Shown here: positions 16,615-25,962 of the stretch, piece after piece
Position numbering within the stretch: position 1 is the first letter of the stretch
Layout of the letters: each line of letters starts with the position of its first letter
Origin: Pseudoxanthomonas sp.
GTDB taxonomy: Bacteria > Pseudomonadota > Gammaproteobacteria > Xanthomonadales > Xanthomonadaceae
Length of the DNA: 64,000 nucleotides
Direction: 5' to 3'
Assembly (NCBI RefSeq): GCF_035999195.1
Contig: NZ_DASYGY010000004.1
Coordinates: forward strand, 620,001-684,000
Translations under genes and position numbers: made by a program
The notes under the pieces: model-generated
The model's database searches: none
Told to the model about the DNA's origin: nothing
The model's input: the letters and a program-made list of their open reading frames with translations, nothing else

Positions 16615-17346
16615 ATGGGCAGAGGCCCGTCGATCGAAGCCCGCAAGAACGCCACCGACGCCAAGCGCGGCAAGATCTTCACCAAGATCATCCGCGAGAT
16701 CGGCGTGGCGGCCCGCGCCGGCGGTGGCGAGCCGGCCAACAACCCCCGCCTGCGCGCGGCGGTGGACAAGGGCCTGTCGGCGAACATGTCGAAGGACGTA
16801 ATCGAGCGCGCCATCAAGAAGGCGACCGGTGAGCTGGAAGGCGTGGTGTTCGAGGAGATCCGCTACGAAGGCTATGCGCCCGGCGGCGTCGCGGTGATCG
16901 TCGACTGCCTGACCGACAACCGCGTGCGCACCGTGGCCGAAGTGCGCCACGCCTTCGGCAAGCACGGCGGCAACATGGGTACCGAAGGCTCGGTGGCCTT
17001 CATGTTCAAGCGCCTCGGCGTGCTGAGCTACGCGCCCGGCGCCGACGAAGAGAAGATCACCGAAGCCGCCATCGAGGCGGGCGCCGACGACATCGTGGTG
17101 TATCCGGACGATGGGTCGATCGATGTCGTCACCACGCCCGACGCCTTCCAGGCGGTGAAGGACGCGATGACCGCCGCCGGCCTGGCGCCGGACCATGCCG
17201 AGACCACCTATCGCGCCGACAACGACATCCGCGTCGAGGGCGAGACGGCCCTGCAGGTGAAGAAGCTGCTGGACATGCTGGAAGACCTGGACGACGTGCA
17301 GAACGTCTATTCCAACACCGACCTGGGCGCGGATGCGTATGCCTGA
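16615..17346 (+). CDS. yebC: YebC/PmpR-family (TACO1-like) protein
   Basis: A 243-residue protein of the YebC family, long called a transcriptional regulator and more recently linked to translation of proline-rich stretches. The three-domain architecture is visible: a basic N-terminal domain (RKNATDAKRGKIFTKIIREI), the central IRYEGYAPGGVAVIVDCLTDN signature (~81-101) and a C-terminal domain ending in LEDLDDVQNVYSN. The N-terminus is MGRGPSIEARKNA instead of MAGHSKWANIKHRK; this variant is common in xanthomonads. It starts the run to ruvC, as in many bacteria. A strong promoter precedes it. Confidence 0.95.
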   Translation: MGRGPSIEARKNATDAKRGKIFTKIIREIGVAARAGGGEPANNPRLRAAVDKGLSANMSKDVIERAIKKATGELEGVVFEEIRYEGYAPGGVAVIVDCLTDNRVRTVAEVRHAFGKHGGNMGTEGSVAFMFKRLGVLSYAPGADEEKITEAAIEAGADDIVVYPDDGSIDVVTTPDAFQAVKDAMTAAGLAPDHAETTYRADNDIRVEGETALQVKKLLDMLEDLDDVQNVYSNTDLGADAYA

Positions 17347-17349
17347 CGG

Positions 17350-17462
17350 ATGGGATTGGGGATTCGGGATTGGAGATTCGCAACAGCGTTCTCCCCTGGC
17401 CCTGGCGTCGAGTTCCGCGTCCGCCGGTTTCGAATCCCGAATCTCGAATCCCCAATCCCGGC
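17350..17462. repeat. Inverted repeat of 7-bp GATTCGG-type units before ruvC
   Basis: Left arm 17352-17378 (GGGATTGGGGATTCGGGATT...) and right arm 17431-17460 (CGAATCCCGAATCTCGAATC...) are imperfect reverse complements built from 7-bp units such as CGAATCC. The loop is about 50 bp. A relative with CGAATCA units lies before queC (29460-29545). The element fills the whole yebC-ruvC gap. Confidence 0.75.
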
Positions 17463-17466
17463 TCCC

Positions 17467-17988
17467 ATGACCCGCATCCTCGGCATCGATCCTGGTTCGC
17501 AGCGCACCGGCATCGGCATCATCGATGTCGACGCGGCGGGCAAGACCACGCATGTCTACCACGCACCGCTGGTGCTGCTGGGCGAGGGCGACTTTCCGTT
17601 GCGGTTGCGTCGTTTGCTGGACGGGCTGGGTGAGATCATCGCCACGTGGGCACCTGACGAAGTGGCGATCGAAAGAGTGTTCATGGCCCGCAATCCGGAT
17701 TCGGCACTGAAGCTGGGGCAGGCGCGGGGCGCCGCCATCAGCGCGGTGGTGCTGCGCGACCTGCCGGTGCACGAGTACGCCGCCACCGAAGTGAAGCTGG
17801 CCGTGGTGGGCCGCGGCAGCGCCGAGAAGGCGCAGATACAGCACATGGTCGGCCTGCTGCTCAGCCTGCAGGGCAAACTGCAGGCCGATGCCGCCGACGC
17901 ACTGGCCGTCGCCATCACCCACGCGCATGTACGCGCCACCGCCAAACGACTGGGTGTGGGGTCGCAACTGGCCTGGAGCAGGAAATGA
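17467..17988 (+). CDS. ruvC: Crossover junction endodeoxyribonuclease RuvC
   Basis: A 173-residue Holliday-junction resolvase that cuts RuvAB-processed junctions. It begins MTRILGIDPGSQRTG. The acidic active site is visible: D8 in GIDPG, Glu in EVAIERVF (near 68), and the two acidic residues in ADAADALAVAITHAH. The start at 17467 fits the family; frames extending upstream only read through the repeat. ruvA follows 196 bp downstream across a second repeat, so co-transcription is possible but not tight. Confidence 0.97.
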   Translation: MTRILGIDPGSQRTGIGIIDVDAAGKTTHVYHAPLVLLGEGDFPLRLRRLLDGLGEIIATWAPDEVAIERVFMARNPDSALKLGQARGAAISAVVLRDLPVHEYAATEVKLAVVGRGSAEKAQIQHMVGLLLSLQGKLQADAADALAVAITHAHVRATAKRLGVGSQLAWSRK

Positions 17989-17999
17989 TGGGGCGGCGG

Positions 18000-18175
18000 C
18001 CGCAGAGCGAGCCCCTCTCCCGGCGGGAGAGGGGTTGGGGAGAGGGCAGCCGGAGTCTGGATGGCACCCGATCCGTGTCGTTGGCCGCGTTCCGCTGTTC
18101 GCCGCTGCGAACTCGGCTCGGCCCTCATCCGGCGCGTTGCGCCACCTTCTCCCGGTGGGAGAAGGGAAACGCAGG
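18000..18175. repeat. REP-like repeat pair between ruvC and ruvA
   Basis: Two palindromes: CCCCTCTCCCGGCGGGAGAGGGG followed by TTGGGGAGAGGG (about 18014-18048), and CTTCTCCCGGTGGGAGAAGGG (about 18149-18170) preceded by CCCTCATCC. They belong to the same family as those at 39537-39575 and 40262-40446. They separate ruvC from the Shine-Dalgarno AGGAG of ruvA. Confidence 0.75.
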
Positions 18176-18184
18176 AGCTTTTCC

Positions 18185-18772
18185 ATGATCGGACGTCTGC
18201 GCGGCATCCTAGCGTACAAGTCGCCGCCCTGGCTGGTGATCGACGTGGGTGGCGTGGGCTACGAACTGGAAGCGCCGATGAGCACGTTCTACGACCTGCC
18301 GGATGTCGGTCGCGAGGTGCTGCTGTTCACCCACTATGCGCAGAAGGAAGACAGCGTGTCGCTGTACGGTTTCCTGCGCGAGGGCGAGCGGCGGCTGTTC
18401 CGCGACGTGCAGAAGGTCACCGGCATCGGCGCGAAGATCGCGCTGGCCGTGCTGTCCGGCGCCAGCGTGGACGAGTTCGCGCGCATGGTGCAGGCCGGCG
18501 ACATCACCGCGCTGACGCGCATCCCCGGCATCGGCAAGAAGACCGCCGAGCGCATGGTGGTGGAACTGCGCGACCGCGCGGCCGACCTGATGGGCACCGG
18601 CGTGGGCGGCATCACCGCGCTGCCGGCCGATCCGCAGTCCGAAGCCACCATCGCCCTGCAACAGCTGGGTTACAAGCCGGCCGAAGCCACGCGGATGGCG
18701 CGCGACGCCACCGCGCCCGGCGACGATGCCGCGACGATCATCCGCAAGGCCCTGCAGGCCGCGCTGCGCTGA
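18185..18772 (+). CDS. ruvA: Holliday junction branch migration protein RuvA
   Basis: A 195-residue subunit that binds four-way junctions as a tetramer and loads RuvB. It starts MIGRLRGILAYKSPPWLVID. Helix-hairpin-helix motifs are seen in VTGIGAKIALAVLSG and RIPGIGKKTAERMV (residues ~78-125), and a C-terminal RuvB-binding domain (ATIALQQLGYKPAEATRM) follows. AGGAG lies 7 nt before the ATG at 18185. Unlike in E. coli, ruvB is not next: kup and a DUF418 gene lie between (3.2 kb). Confidence 0.97.
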   Translation: MIGRLRGILAYKSPPWLVIDVGGVGYELEAPMSTFYDLPDVGREVLLFTHYAQKEDSVSLYGFLREGERRLFRDVQKVTGIGAKIALAVLSGASVDEFARMVQAGDITALTRIPGIGKKTAERMVVELRDRAADLMGTGVGGITALPADPQSEATIALQQLGYKPAEATRMARDATAPGDDAATIIRKALQAALR

Positions 18773-18830
18773 CCGTCGTCCTCGTCCTAGAGCATCCCTT
18801 CACTTTCCCAGCGCTACCCTGCCGGCCGCC

Positions 18831-20759
18831 ATGTCCACCCCACATCCTTCCCCCGCCGAGTCCGGCAGCGCCGGCCCGCACGGTCATTCGCAGGCAGGCA
18901 TGGTCGCGCTGGTGGCTGGCGCGGTCGGCGTGGTGTTCGGCGACATCGGCACCAGCCCGCTGTACACGATCAAGGAGATGTTCCACCCGCACTTCGGCCT
19001 GACGCCGGATCCGGACACCGTGCGTGGTCTCCTGTCGCTGGGCTTCTGGTCGCTGCTGCTGGTGGTGACGCTCAAGTACGTCATCGTGATCATGCGCGCC
19101 GACAACGAAGGCGAGGGCGGCATCATGGCGCTCACCGCGCTGGCCCAGCGCAGCCTGGCCAAGGGCTCGCGCATGAGCTACACGGTGGGCATCCTGGGCA
19201 TCTTCGGCGCGGCCCTGTTCTTCGGCGACGGCATGATCACGCCGCCGATCACGGTGCTGGGCGCGGTCGAAGGACTGGAGGTGGTGTCGCCCGTCTTCAA
19301 GCAATGGGTGGTGCCGATCAGCCTGCTGATCCTGACCGGCCTGTTCGCCTTCCAGCGCTTCGGGACGGCCAAGGTCGGCAAGGCCTTCGGTCCGGTGATG
19401 ATCACCTGGTTCATCGTGCTGGCCGGGTTCGGGCTGTACAACATCGCCCACAATCCGTCGGTACTCGCGGCGCTCAATCCGTACTGGGCGTGGCACTTCT
19501 TCACCACCCACGACTGGCATGCAGTACTGATCCTGGGCGCGGTGGTGCTGACCGTGACCGGCGGCGAGGCGCTGTACGCGGACATGGGGCATTTCGGCAA
19601 GCGTCCGATCCGCTGGGGCTGGTTCGGCTTCGTGCTGCCCGCGCTGGTACTGAACTACTACGGCCAGGGCGCCGTGCTGCTGCGCCATCCCGAAGCGGTG
19701 GCCAATCCCTTCTATCTGTCCATTCCGGACTGGGCGCAGATCCCGATGCTGGTGCTGGCCACGACCGCCGCTGCAGTGGCCTCGCAGGCCGTGATCACCG
19801 GCGCGTTCTCCGTGACGCGTCAGGCCATCCAGCTCGGCTATCTGCCGCGCCTGCACATCAAGTACACCTCCAAGGACACCATCGGCCAGATCTACGTGCC
19901 GTCGGTCAACCTGGTGCTGTATCTGGCGGTGATCGTGCTGGTGCTGAGCTTCCAGAGTTCCGGGGCGCTGGCCACGGCCTACGGCCTGTCGGTGACCGGC
20001 ACCATGCTGATCGACACGCTGCTGCTGGCGATCGTGGCGTATACGCGCTGGCCCGACTCGCGCAAGTGGGTGTTGCCGTTGTGCGCGGTGTTCCTGCTGA
20101 TCGACTTGGCGTTCCTGTTCGCCAACGGGGCGAAACTGCTGACCGGTATCGGTGCCTGGGTGCCGCTGTTCATCGGCATTTCCGCCTTCACCATGATGCG
20201 TACCTGGCGCCGCGGCCGCGAACTGCTGCATGGCGAAGTGCAGAAGGAAGGCATCCGGCTCGATACATTCCTGCCCGGCCTGATGCTGGCGCCGCCGGTG
20301 CGCGTGCCCGGCACGGCGATCTTCCTGACCGCCGACAAGGGCGTGGTGCCGCACGCGCTGCTGCACAACCTCAAGCACAACAAGGTGCTGCACGAGCGCA
20401 ACGTGTTCCTGACGGTCGAGACGCTGACCGTGCCGTATGCGCCGAAGAAGAAGCGGCTGAAGATCGATCCGATCGGCGACGACTTCTACCGCGTGGTCAT
20501 CAGCTATGGCTTCGCCGAAACGCCGGATGTGCCGCAGGCGCTGATGAGCTCCTGCGATCAGGGAGGCGTGTACTTCGATCCGATGGAAACCACGTACTTC
20601 GCCAGCCGCGAAACCGTGGTCGCGCGGCGCCAGGGCGGCATGCCGTTCTGGCGCGACAAGCTGTTCGCCGCGATGCACCGCAATGCCGCGCCGGCGACCG
20701 GGTTCTTCCGCATTCCCGGCAACCGGCTGGTGGAACTGGGCGCGCAGGTCGAGATCTGA
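18831..20759 (+). CDS. kup: KUP-family low-affinity potassium transporter
   Basis: A 642-residue K+/H+ symporter of the KUP/HAK family. About 12 membrane segments lie in residues 25-440, followed by a ~200-residue cytoplasmic C-terminal domain. Family marks: VFGDIGTSPLYTIKE near residues 35-50, ADNEGEGGIMALTALAQR near 90, and FFGDGMITPPITVLGAVEG near 130. The ATG at 18831 gives MSTPHPSPAESG, a short polar N-terminus. Insertion between ruvA and ruvB is, as far as I know, also seen in Xanthomonas genomes. Confidence 0.96.
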   Translation: MSTPHPSPAESGSAGPHGHSQAGMVALVAGAVGVVFGDIGTSPLYTIKEMFHPHFGLTPDPDTVRGLLSLGFWSLLLVVTLKYVIVIMRADNEGEGGIMALTALAQRSLAKGSRMSYTVGILGIFGAALFFGDGMITPPITVLGAVEGLEVVSPVFKQWVVPISLLILTGLFAFQRFGTAKVGKAFGPVMITWFIVLAGFGLYNIAHNPSVLAALNPYWAWHFFTTHDWHAVLILGAVVLTVTGGEALYADMGHFGKRPIRWGWFGFVLPALVLNYYGQGAVLLRHPEAVANPFYLSIPDWAQIPMLVLATTAAAVASQAVITGAFSVTRQAIQLGYLPRLHIKYTSKDTIGQIYVPSVNLVLYLAVIVLVLSFQSSGALATAYGLSVTGTMLIDTLLLAIVAYTRWPDSRKWVLPLCAVFLLIDLAFLFANGAKLLTGIGAWVPLFIGISAFTMMRTWRRGRELLHGEVQKEGIRLDTFLPGLMLAPPVRVPGTAIFLTADKGVVPHALLHNLKHNKVLHERNVFLTVETLTVPYAPKKKRLKIDPIGDDFYRVVISYGFAETPDVPQALMSSCDQGGVYFDPMETTYFASRETVVARRQGGMPFWRDKLFAAMHRNAAPATGFFRIPGNRLVELGAQVEI

Positions 20760-20819
20760 CCGCGCGGAAAGGCGCGGGATCGGCCGTAAACTCGGCTCTC
20801 GCCCACGCAAGGACGCAGG

Positions 20820-21974
20820 ATGCTGCCGCATGACCGCCTGACCGTGCTCGACGTGCTGCGGGGCATCGCCATCCTCGGCACGCTGGGTACCAACATCTGG
20901 ATCTTCATGTACCCGGGCGGCCTGCTTGGTTACCTGGAGACCGGCTGGGGCCAGTCGGACGGCATGCACTGGGGCACGCTGGCGCTGCAGCAGCTGACCC
21001 AGGGCAAGTTCCTCGGCCTGCTGGCGCTGATGTTCGGCATGGGCATCGCCCTGCAGCAGCGATCGGCGATCGCGGCCGGCATCCGCTGGCCGGGTCCTTA
21101 CCTGGTGCGCGCAGCGTTGCTGTTCGTCGATGGCGTGCTGAACTATCTGTTCGTGGTCGAGTTCGACGTGCTGATGGGCTATGCACTCACCTCGGTGGTC
21201 GTGGCCTTCATGCTGCGTCTGGGAAGCCGTGGCAGGACTGCCTGGCTGGCGGCTGCCGCCGCTGTGCATTTCCTGCTTCTGGGCCTGATCGTGCTGGCAC
21301 TGGCGATCTTCGGTGGCGACATCTCGAGTGGAGTGACCGCTGTCGCGTCGACGGGCTGGTGGGACATGGTGCGCTCGCGCATCGACAATGTCTGGCTGTT
21401 CCGCGAAGAGATGTTCTTCATCGCGCCGATGAGCGTGGCGTTGTTCCTGCTGGGTGCGCGGCTGCTCGACGCGGGCGTGTTCGAGGCGCGCGGTGCGCGC
21501 CTGCGCCGCTGGCTGATGGGGATGGGGCTGGGCATCGCATGGCCCCTCGACATGGCGCTGGGCGTGTTCGGCGGCGACGCCGGCATCATGGCCGGTCGCT
21601 ACGGCACGGCGCCGATCGTCGCGATGGGCCTGCTCGCCGCGGTGGCTGAGGCCTTCCACCACCGTCCGCAGCCGGGTGTAGGGGGGCGCCGCCTTGCCGA
21701 GGTGGGTCGCATGGCCCTGACCGGATATGTGCTGCAGAACCTGCTTGCGTCGGCGCTCTGCTACGACTGGGGTCTGGGGCTGGCGCGACGCGTGCCGGAT
21801 GCCTGGGCGGTGTCGGCCACCGTGGGAATCTACCTGCTGGTCGCGGCCTGCGTGATGCTGTTCTGCCACATATGGCAGCGGCGCTGGAAGCGGGGGCCGC
21901 TCGAGTGGTTGTGGCACGTGTCGTACCGCCGGCTGACCCGCAGGTCGGGCACGAGTGGCAACGTGGCGGCCTGA
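20820..21974 (+). CDS. DUF418-family membrane protein
   Basis: A 384-residue inner-membrane protein with about 9-10 hydrophobic segments. The N-terminus RLTVLDVLRGIAILGTLGTN is the typical opening of DUF418/YeiB-like proteins, distantly related to membrane acyltransferases. The C-terminal part (after residue ~250) is the DUF418 region with the conserved GRMALTGYVLQN-like segment. A -10-like TAAACT and a Shine-Dalgarno GGACGCAGG precede the ATG. The role is not known. It lies in the middle of the ruv cluster. Confidence 0.85.
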   Translation: MLPHDRLTVLDVLRGIAILGTLGTNIWIFMYPGGLLGYLETGWGQSDGMHWGTLALQQLTQGKFLGLLALMFGMGIALQQRSAIAAGIRWPGPYLVRAALLFVDGVLNYLFVVEFDVLMGYALTSVVVAFMLRLGSRGRTAWLAAAAAVHFLLLGLIVLALAIFGGDISSGVTAVASTGWWDMVRSRIDNVWLFREEMFFIAPMSVALFLLGARLLDAGVFEARGARLRRWLMGMGLGIAWPLDMALGVFGGDAGIMAGRYGTAPIVAMGLLAAVAEAFHHRPQPGVGGRRLAEVGRMALTGYVLQNLLASALCYDWGLGLARRVPDAWAVSATVGIYLLVAACVMLFCHIWQRRWKRGPLEWLWHVSYRRLTRRSGTSGNVAA

Positions 21975-22015
21975 TCGAAGGGTCGCGGGACGGATCCGTC
22001 CGTCATAATGGCCGC

Positions 22016-23056
<1,041 letters not shown>

Positions 23057-23107
23057 GCGCCACTGGTTTCCGGTTGGTATGCATCACAACGTGCGGGAGT
23101 GCGCGCT

Positions 23108-23560
23108 TTGACGACTGAATCGAAGACGATCGCCGGGGATGCGGCGCCGTTCATCTTTCCGACACGCGTCTATTGGGAAGATACCGACGCCGGTGGCGTG
23201 GTGTACCACGCGCAATACGTCGCTTTCCTGGAACGGACCCGCACCGAATGGCTGCGGGCCCAGGGCTACGCCCAGGAGCGGCTGCGCCAGACCCACGACC
23301 TGGTGTTCGCCGTCCGCGCGATGCGTCTGGATTTCCTGCGCCCCGCCCGGTTGGACGATCTGCTGCACGTCAGCGCGCGCATCCACCAGTGCAAGCGGGC
23401 CAGCGTGGTCTTCGCCCAGTCCATCGAACGGGACGGCGAAGTCCTGCTGACCGCCGAGGTGAAGGTGGCCGCGCTGAGCGCGTCCGGATTCAGACCCGTC
23501 GGGTTGCCCGAGACGTTGTACGAAGCATTCCGCCGGCTCGAGCATCCGCGCCAGCACTGA
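23108..23560 (+). CDS. ybgC: Acyl-CoA thioesterase YbgC (Tol-Pal associated)
   Basis: A 150-residue hotdog-fold thioesterase; the conserved Asp is in YWEDTDAGGVVYHAQY (near residue 22). E. coli YbgC hydrolyses short-chain and other acyl-CoAs and is part of the Tol-Pal operon. I place the start at TTG 23108: GGGAG (23095-23099) is 8 nt upstream. The GTG at 23099 has the GGGAG overlapping it and is implausible. It opens the ybgC-tolQRAB-pal-cpoB run. Confidence 0.92.
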   Translation: MTTESKTIAGDAAPFIFPTRVYWEDTDAGGVVYHAQYVAFLERTRTEWLRAQGYAQERLRQTHDLVFAVRAMRLDFLRPARLDDLLHVSARIHQCKRASVVFAQSIERDGEVLLTAEVKVAALSASGFRPVGLPETLYEAFRRLEHPRQH

Positions 23561-23599
23561 CCCGATACGCAACACGAACCGAAAGACGAGGAACGACGG

Positions 23600-24373
23600 A
23601 TGATCGCAACGCTGCTGGCCTTCCAGGAAGTCGTGACGGAGGCGCTGCCGCCGGAGGCCGCCGCTGCCGCCGCCGAGGCCTCGGCCGCCACCGTGCACAG
23701 CGGCATCAACTACATCGACCTGATGCTCAAGGCCAGCCTGCCGGTGCAGTTGATCGTGCTGCTGCTGCTGGCCGGGTCGCTGATCAGCTGGGTGATCATT
23801 TTCCGCAAGGGTCGCGTCTTCAAGAATGCCAACCGCGATGCCGACGAGTTCGAGGGTCGCTTCTGGTCGGGCGCCGAGCTGCACAAGCTCTACGCCGGCG
23901 CCGCCGACCGCAACCGCGTGGTCACCGGACTGGAAGCCATTTTCGAAGCCGGCTTCCGCGAATTCACCCGACTGCGCGACAAGCGTGGTCTCGATGGCCG
24001 CGCGCAGCTGGAAGGCGCCCAGCGCGCGATGCGCGTGACCTACACGCGCGAGGTCGACCAGCTGGAACGCAACCTGGAACTGCTGGCCAACATCGGCTCC
24101 ACCGCGCCCTACGTGGGCCTGGTCGGCACGGTGTTCGGCATCATGGTGACCATGCACGACATGCTCAACAGCGGCGAGCAGGCGGGCATCGCCGCGGTGG
24201 CGCCGGGTATTTCGGAGGCCCTGTTCGCCACCGCCATCGGCCTGTTCGTGGCGATTCCCGCTGTGTGGGCCTACAACCGCTTCACCACCCGCGTCGAGCG
24301 GCTGGCCGTGCGCTACGAGAGCTTCGCCGAGGAGTTCAGTTCCATCCTGCAGCGCCAGAACGCGGCCGAGTAA
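23600..24373 (+). CDS. tolQ: Tol-Pal system protein TolQ
   Basis: A 257-residue inner-membrane protein, homologous to ExbB and MotA, which with TolR turns proton flow into force on TolA during cell division. Three membrane segments: about 48-70 (LPVQLIVLLLLAGSLI), 165-190 and 205-228. The conserved TolQ core is GLVGTVFGIMVTMHDM. tolR starts 12 bp after the stop. Confidence 0.96.
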   Translation: MIATLLAFQEVVTEALPPEAAAAAAEASAATVHSGINYIDLMLKASLPVQLIVLLLLAGSLISWVIIFRKGRVFKNANRDADEFEGRFWSGAELHKLYAGAADRNRVVTGLEAIFEAGFREFTRLRDKRGLDGRAQLEGAQRAMRVTYTREVDQLERNLELLANIGSTAPYVGLVGTVFGIMVTMHDMLNSGEQAGIAAVAPGISEALFATAIGLFVAIPAVWAYNRFTTRVERLAVRYESFAEEFSSILQRQNAAE

Positions 24374-24385
24374 GCGGAGCCCACC

Positions 24386-24814
24386 ATGGCCGGAAGCATC
24401 GTCCACCGCAAGCGGCGCAAGCTGAAATCCGAGATCAACGTCGTGCCTTACATCGACGTGATGCTGGTGCTGCTGATCATCTTCATGGTGACCGCGCCGC
24501 TGCTCACGCTGAGCGTGGACGTGAAGCTGCCGTCGTCCACGGCCAAGGCCGTGGAAACCAAGAACGACCCGATCATCGTCGTCGCCTACCCGGATGGCCG
24601 GCTGGGCCTGCAGCTGCCCGGCGACAAGGCGCCGCGCACCGTCGACGCGGCGCAGCTCGAGGCCATGCTGGCGCCGATCAAGGCCGAGCAGGGCAACGAA
24701 TTGCGCGTGTTGCTCGCAGGCGACGCGGATGCGCCGTACCAGCGGGTGATCGACGCCACCGAGGCGCTGAAGAAGGCCAAGGTCACCAACGTCGTGCTGT
24801 GGACCAAGCAGTAA
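24386..24814 (+). CDS. tolR: Tol-Pal system protein TolR
   Basis: A 142-residue inner-membrane protein with one N-terminal membrane helix (YIDVMLVLLIIFMVTAPLL, about 22-41). The conserved proton-binding Asp is in PYIDVMLVL. A periplasmic domain follows and ends in VTNVVLWTKQ. It works with TolQ and TolA. tolA begins 6 bp after the stop. Confidence 0.96.
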   Translation: MAGSIVHRKRRKLKSEINVVPYIDVMLVLLIIFMVTAPLLTLSVDVKLPSSTAKAVETKNDPIIVVAYPDGRLGLQLPGDKAPRTVDAAQLEAMLAPIKAEQGNELRVLLAGDADAPYQRVIDATEALKKAKVTNVVLWTKQ

Positions 24815-24820
24815 CGCGCC

Positions 24821-25861
24821 ATGCACGCTGAAGCCTTCCAGCGACAGACGCCGACGCAGGACGACGGGCTGGGCCGGGCGGTCGCGTGGGCCATCGGCCT
24901 GCACGTGCTGCTGCTCGTGGTGCTGCTGGTGTCGCCGTACTTCAAGTGGGACCGCGAGCGCCTGAATGCCGCAGGCTCGCAATCGATGGAGGCCACGCTC
25001 GACGTGTCGTCTTCCGATGCGCGCGCGGTCGAACGGGCGCTCGATTTCCAGCCGCCGCCGATGCCCGAGCCCGTGCAGGAGCCGGCGCCTGAAGACACCA
25101 TCCCGCCGCCCCAGCCAATCCCCGAGCCGGCGCCGCAGGACGCTCCGGTCGAACGCCAGGCCCAGGCACAGGAGCGCATTCCCGTCCCGGACGAGGTCGA
25201 CCAGGACGAAGCGCGTCGCGAGGCCATCTCGCAGGAAAAGGCGCTGCAGGAACAGGAGGCCAAGCGTCGCCAGGAACAGATCGACCTGACCGAACGCAAG
25301 CGGCAGGAGCAGGCCGAGCAGCAGCGCCGGCTGGCCGCCCAGCAGGAAGAAGACCGGCAGAAGCGCATCGCCGCCGAGGCCGCGCAGAAGGCGGAGGCCG
25401 ACAAGAAGCGGCTGGAGGACATCCGTCGCCAGCGTGCCCAGGCGCAGCGTGAGCAGCAACTGGCCGAGCAGAAGCTGCGCCAGCTCGCGGATGCGCGTGC
25501 GCGCCAGGCGGCGGCATCGGCCAACCAGGCCCAGTACGGCGCGCCTGCCGGACCGGCCGGCGCCGGCGGCACCGACGAAGACCTGCGGGGCCGCTATGCC
25601 GCCGCCATCCAGGAGGCGGTGCTGCGCCAATGGACGCGACCGGAATCCGTGCCCGTCGGCACCCGCTGCCGCGTGGTGATCCGCCAGTTGCCGGGCGGCG
25701 ACGTGGTCAGTGCCGAAGTGCAGCCGGGCTGCGCCATGGATGCGGCCGGCCAGGACTCGATCGAACGCGCGGTGCTCAAGGCGCGTCCCCTGCCGTATCG
25801 GGGGTTCGAGCCGGTGTTCGCCCGCACTCTCACCCTGAATTTCGAGGCGCGGGACCGCTGA
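24821..25861 (+). CDS. tolA: Tol-Pal system protein TolA
   Basis: A 346-residue protein that spans the periplasm from the inner membrane to TolB/Pal. A single membrane helix (about 22-40, AIGLHVLLLVVLLVSP) is followed by a Pro-rich stretch (70-115) and a long charged helix rich in Glu, Gln, Arg, Ala and Lys (~120-235). A Gly/Pro linker (AGPAGAGG) leads to the C-terminal domain that contacts TolB, with two Cys (in TRCRV and PGCAM). The composition is typical of TolA; the central length differs between species. Confidence 0.94.
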   Translation: MHAEAFQRQTPTQDDGLGRAVAWAIGLHVLLLVVLLVSPYFKWDRERLNAAGSQSMEATLDVSSSDARAVERALDFQPPPMPEPVQEPAPEDTIPPPQPIPEPAPQDAPVERQAQAQERIPVPDEVDQDEARREAISQEKALQEQEAKRRQEQIDLTERKRQEQAEQQRRLAAQQEEDRQKRIAAEAAQKAEADKKRLEDIRRQRAQAQREQQLAEQKLRQLADARARQAAASANQAQYGAPAGPAGAGGTDEDLRGRYAAAIQEAVLRQWTRPESVPVGTRCRVVIRQLPGGDVVSAEVQPGCAMDAAGQDSIERAVLKARPLPYRGFEPVFARTLTLNFEARDR

Positions 25862-25962
25862 TTTCACATCGCGTTTCGCCGGCTTCCGTTCACAATTGTT
25901 AAAACGTTCACGCGCGGGCTGGTATCCCTTTGCCGCCCCGTTCAACTCCAGAGCCGTTGCCC

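Noticed and set aside
18738..21917. Very long minus-strand open frame across kup and the DUF418 gene
   Set aside because: It is antisense to two clear genes and composed of Arg/His/Gln-rich sequence typical of a shadow frame in GC-rich DNA.
21988..22010. Operator at the GACGGATCCGTC palindrome before ruvB
   Set aside because: Only 12 bp, matches no regulator I know (a LexA box would be CTG-N10-CAG type), and one short palindrome is expected by chance.
23084..25945. Long minus-strand open frame across ybgC-tolQRA
   Set aside because: Opposite to conserved tol genes; no recognisable motif.
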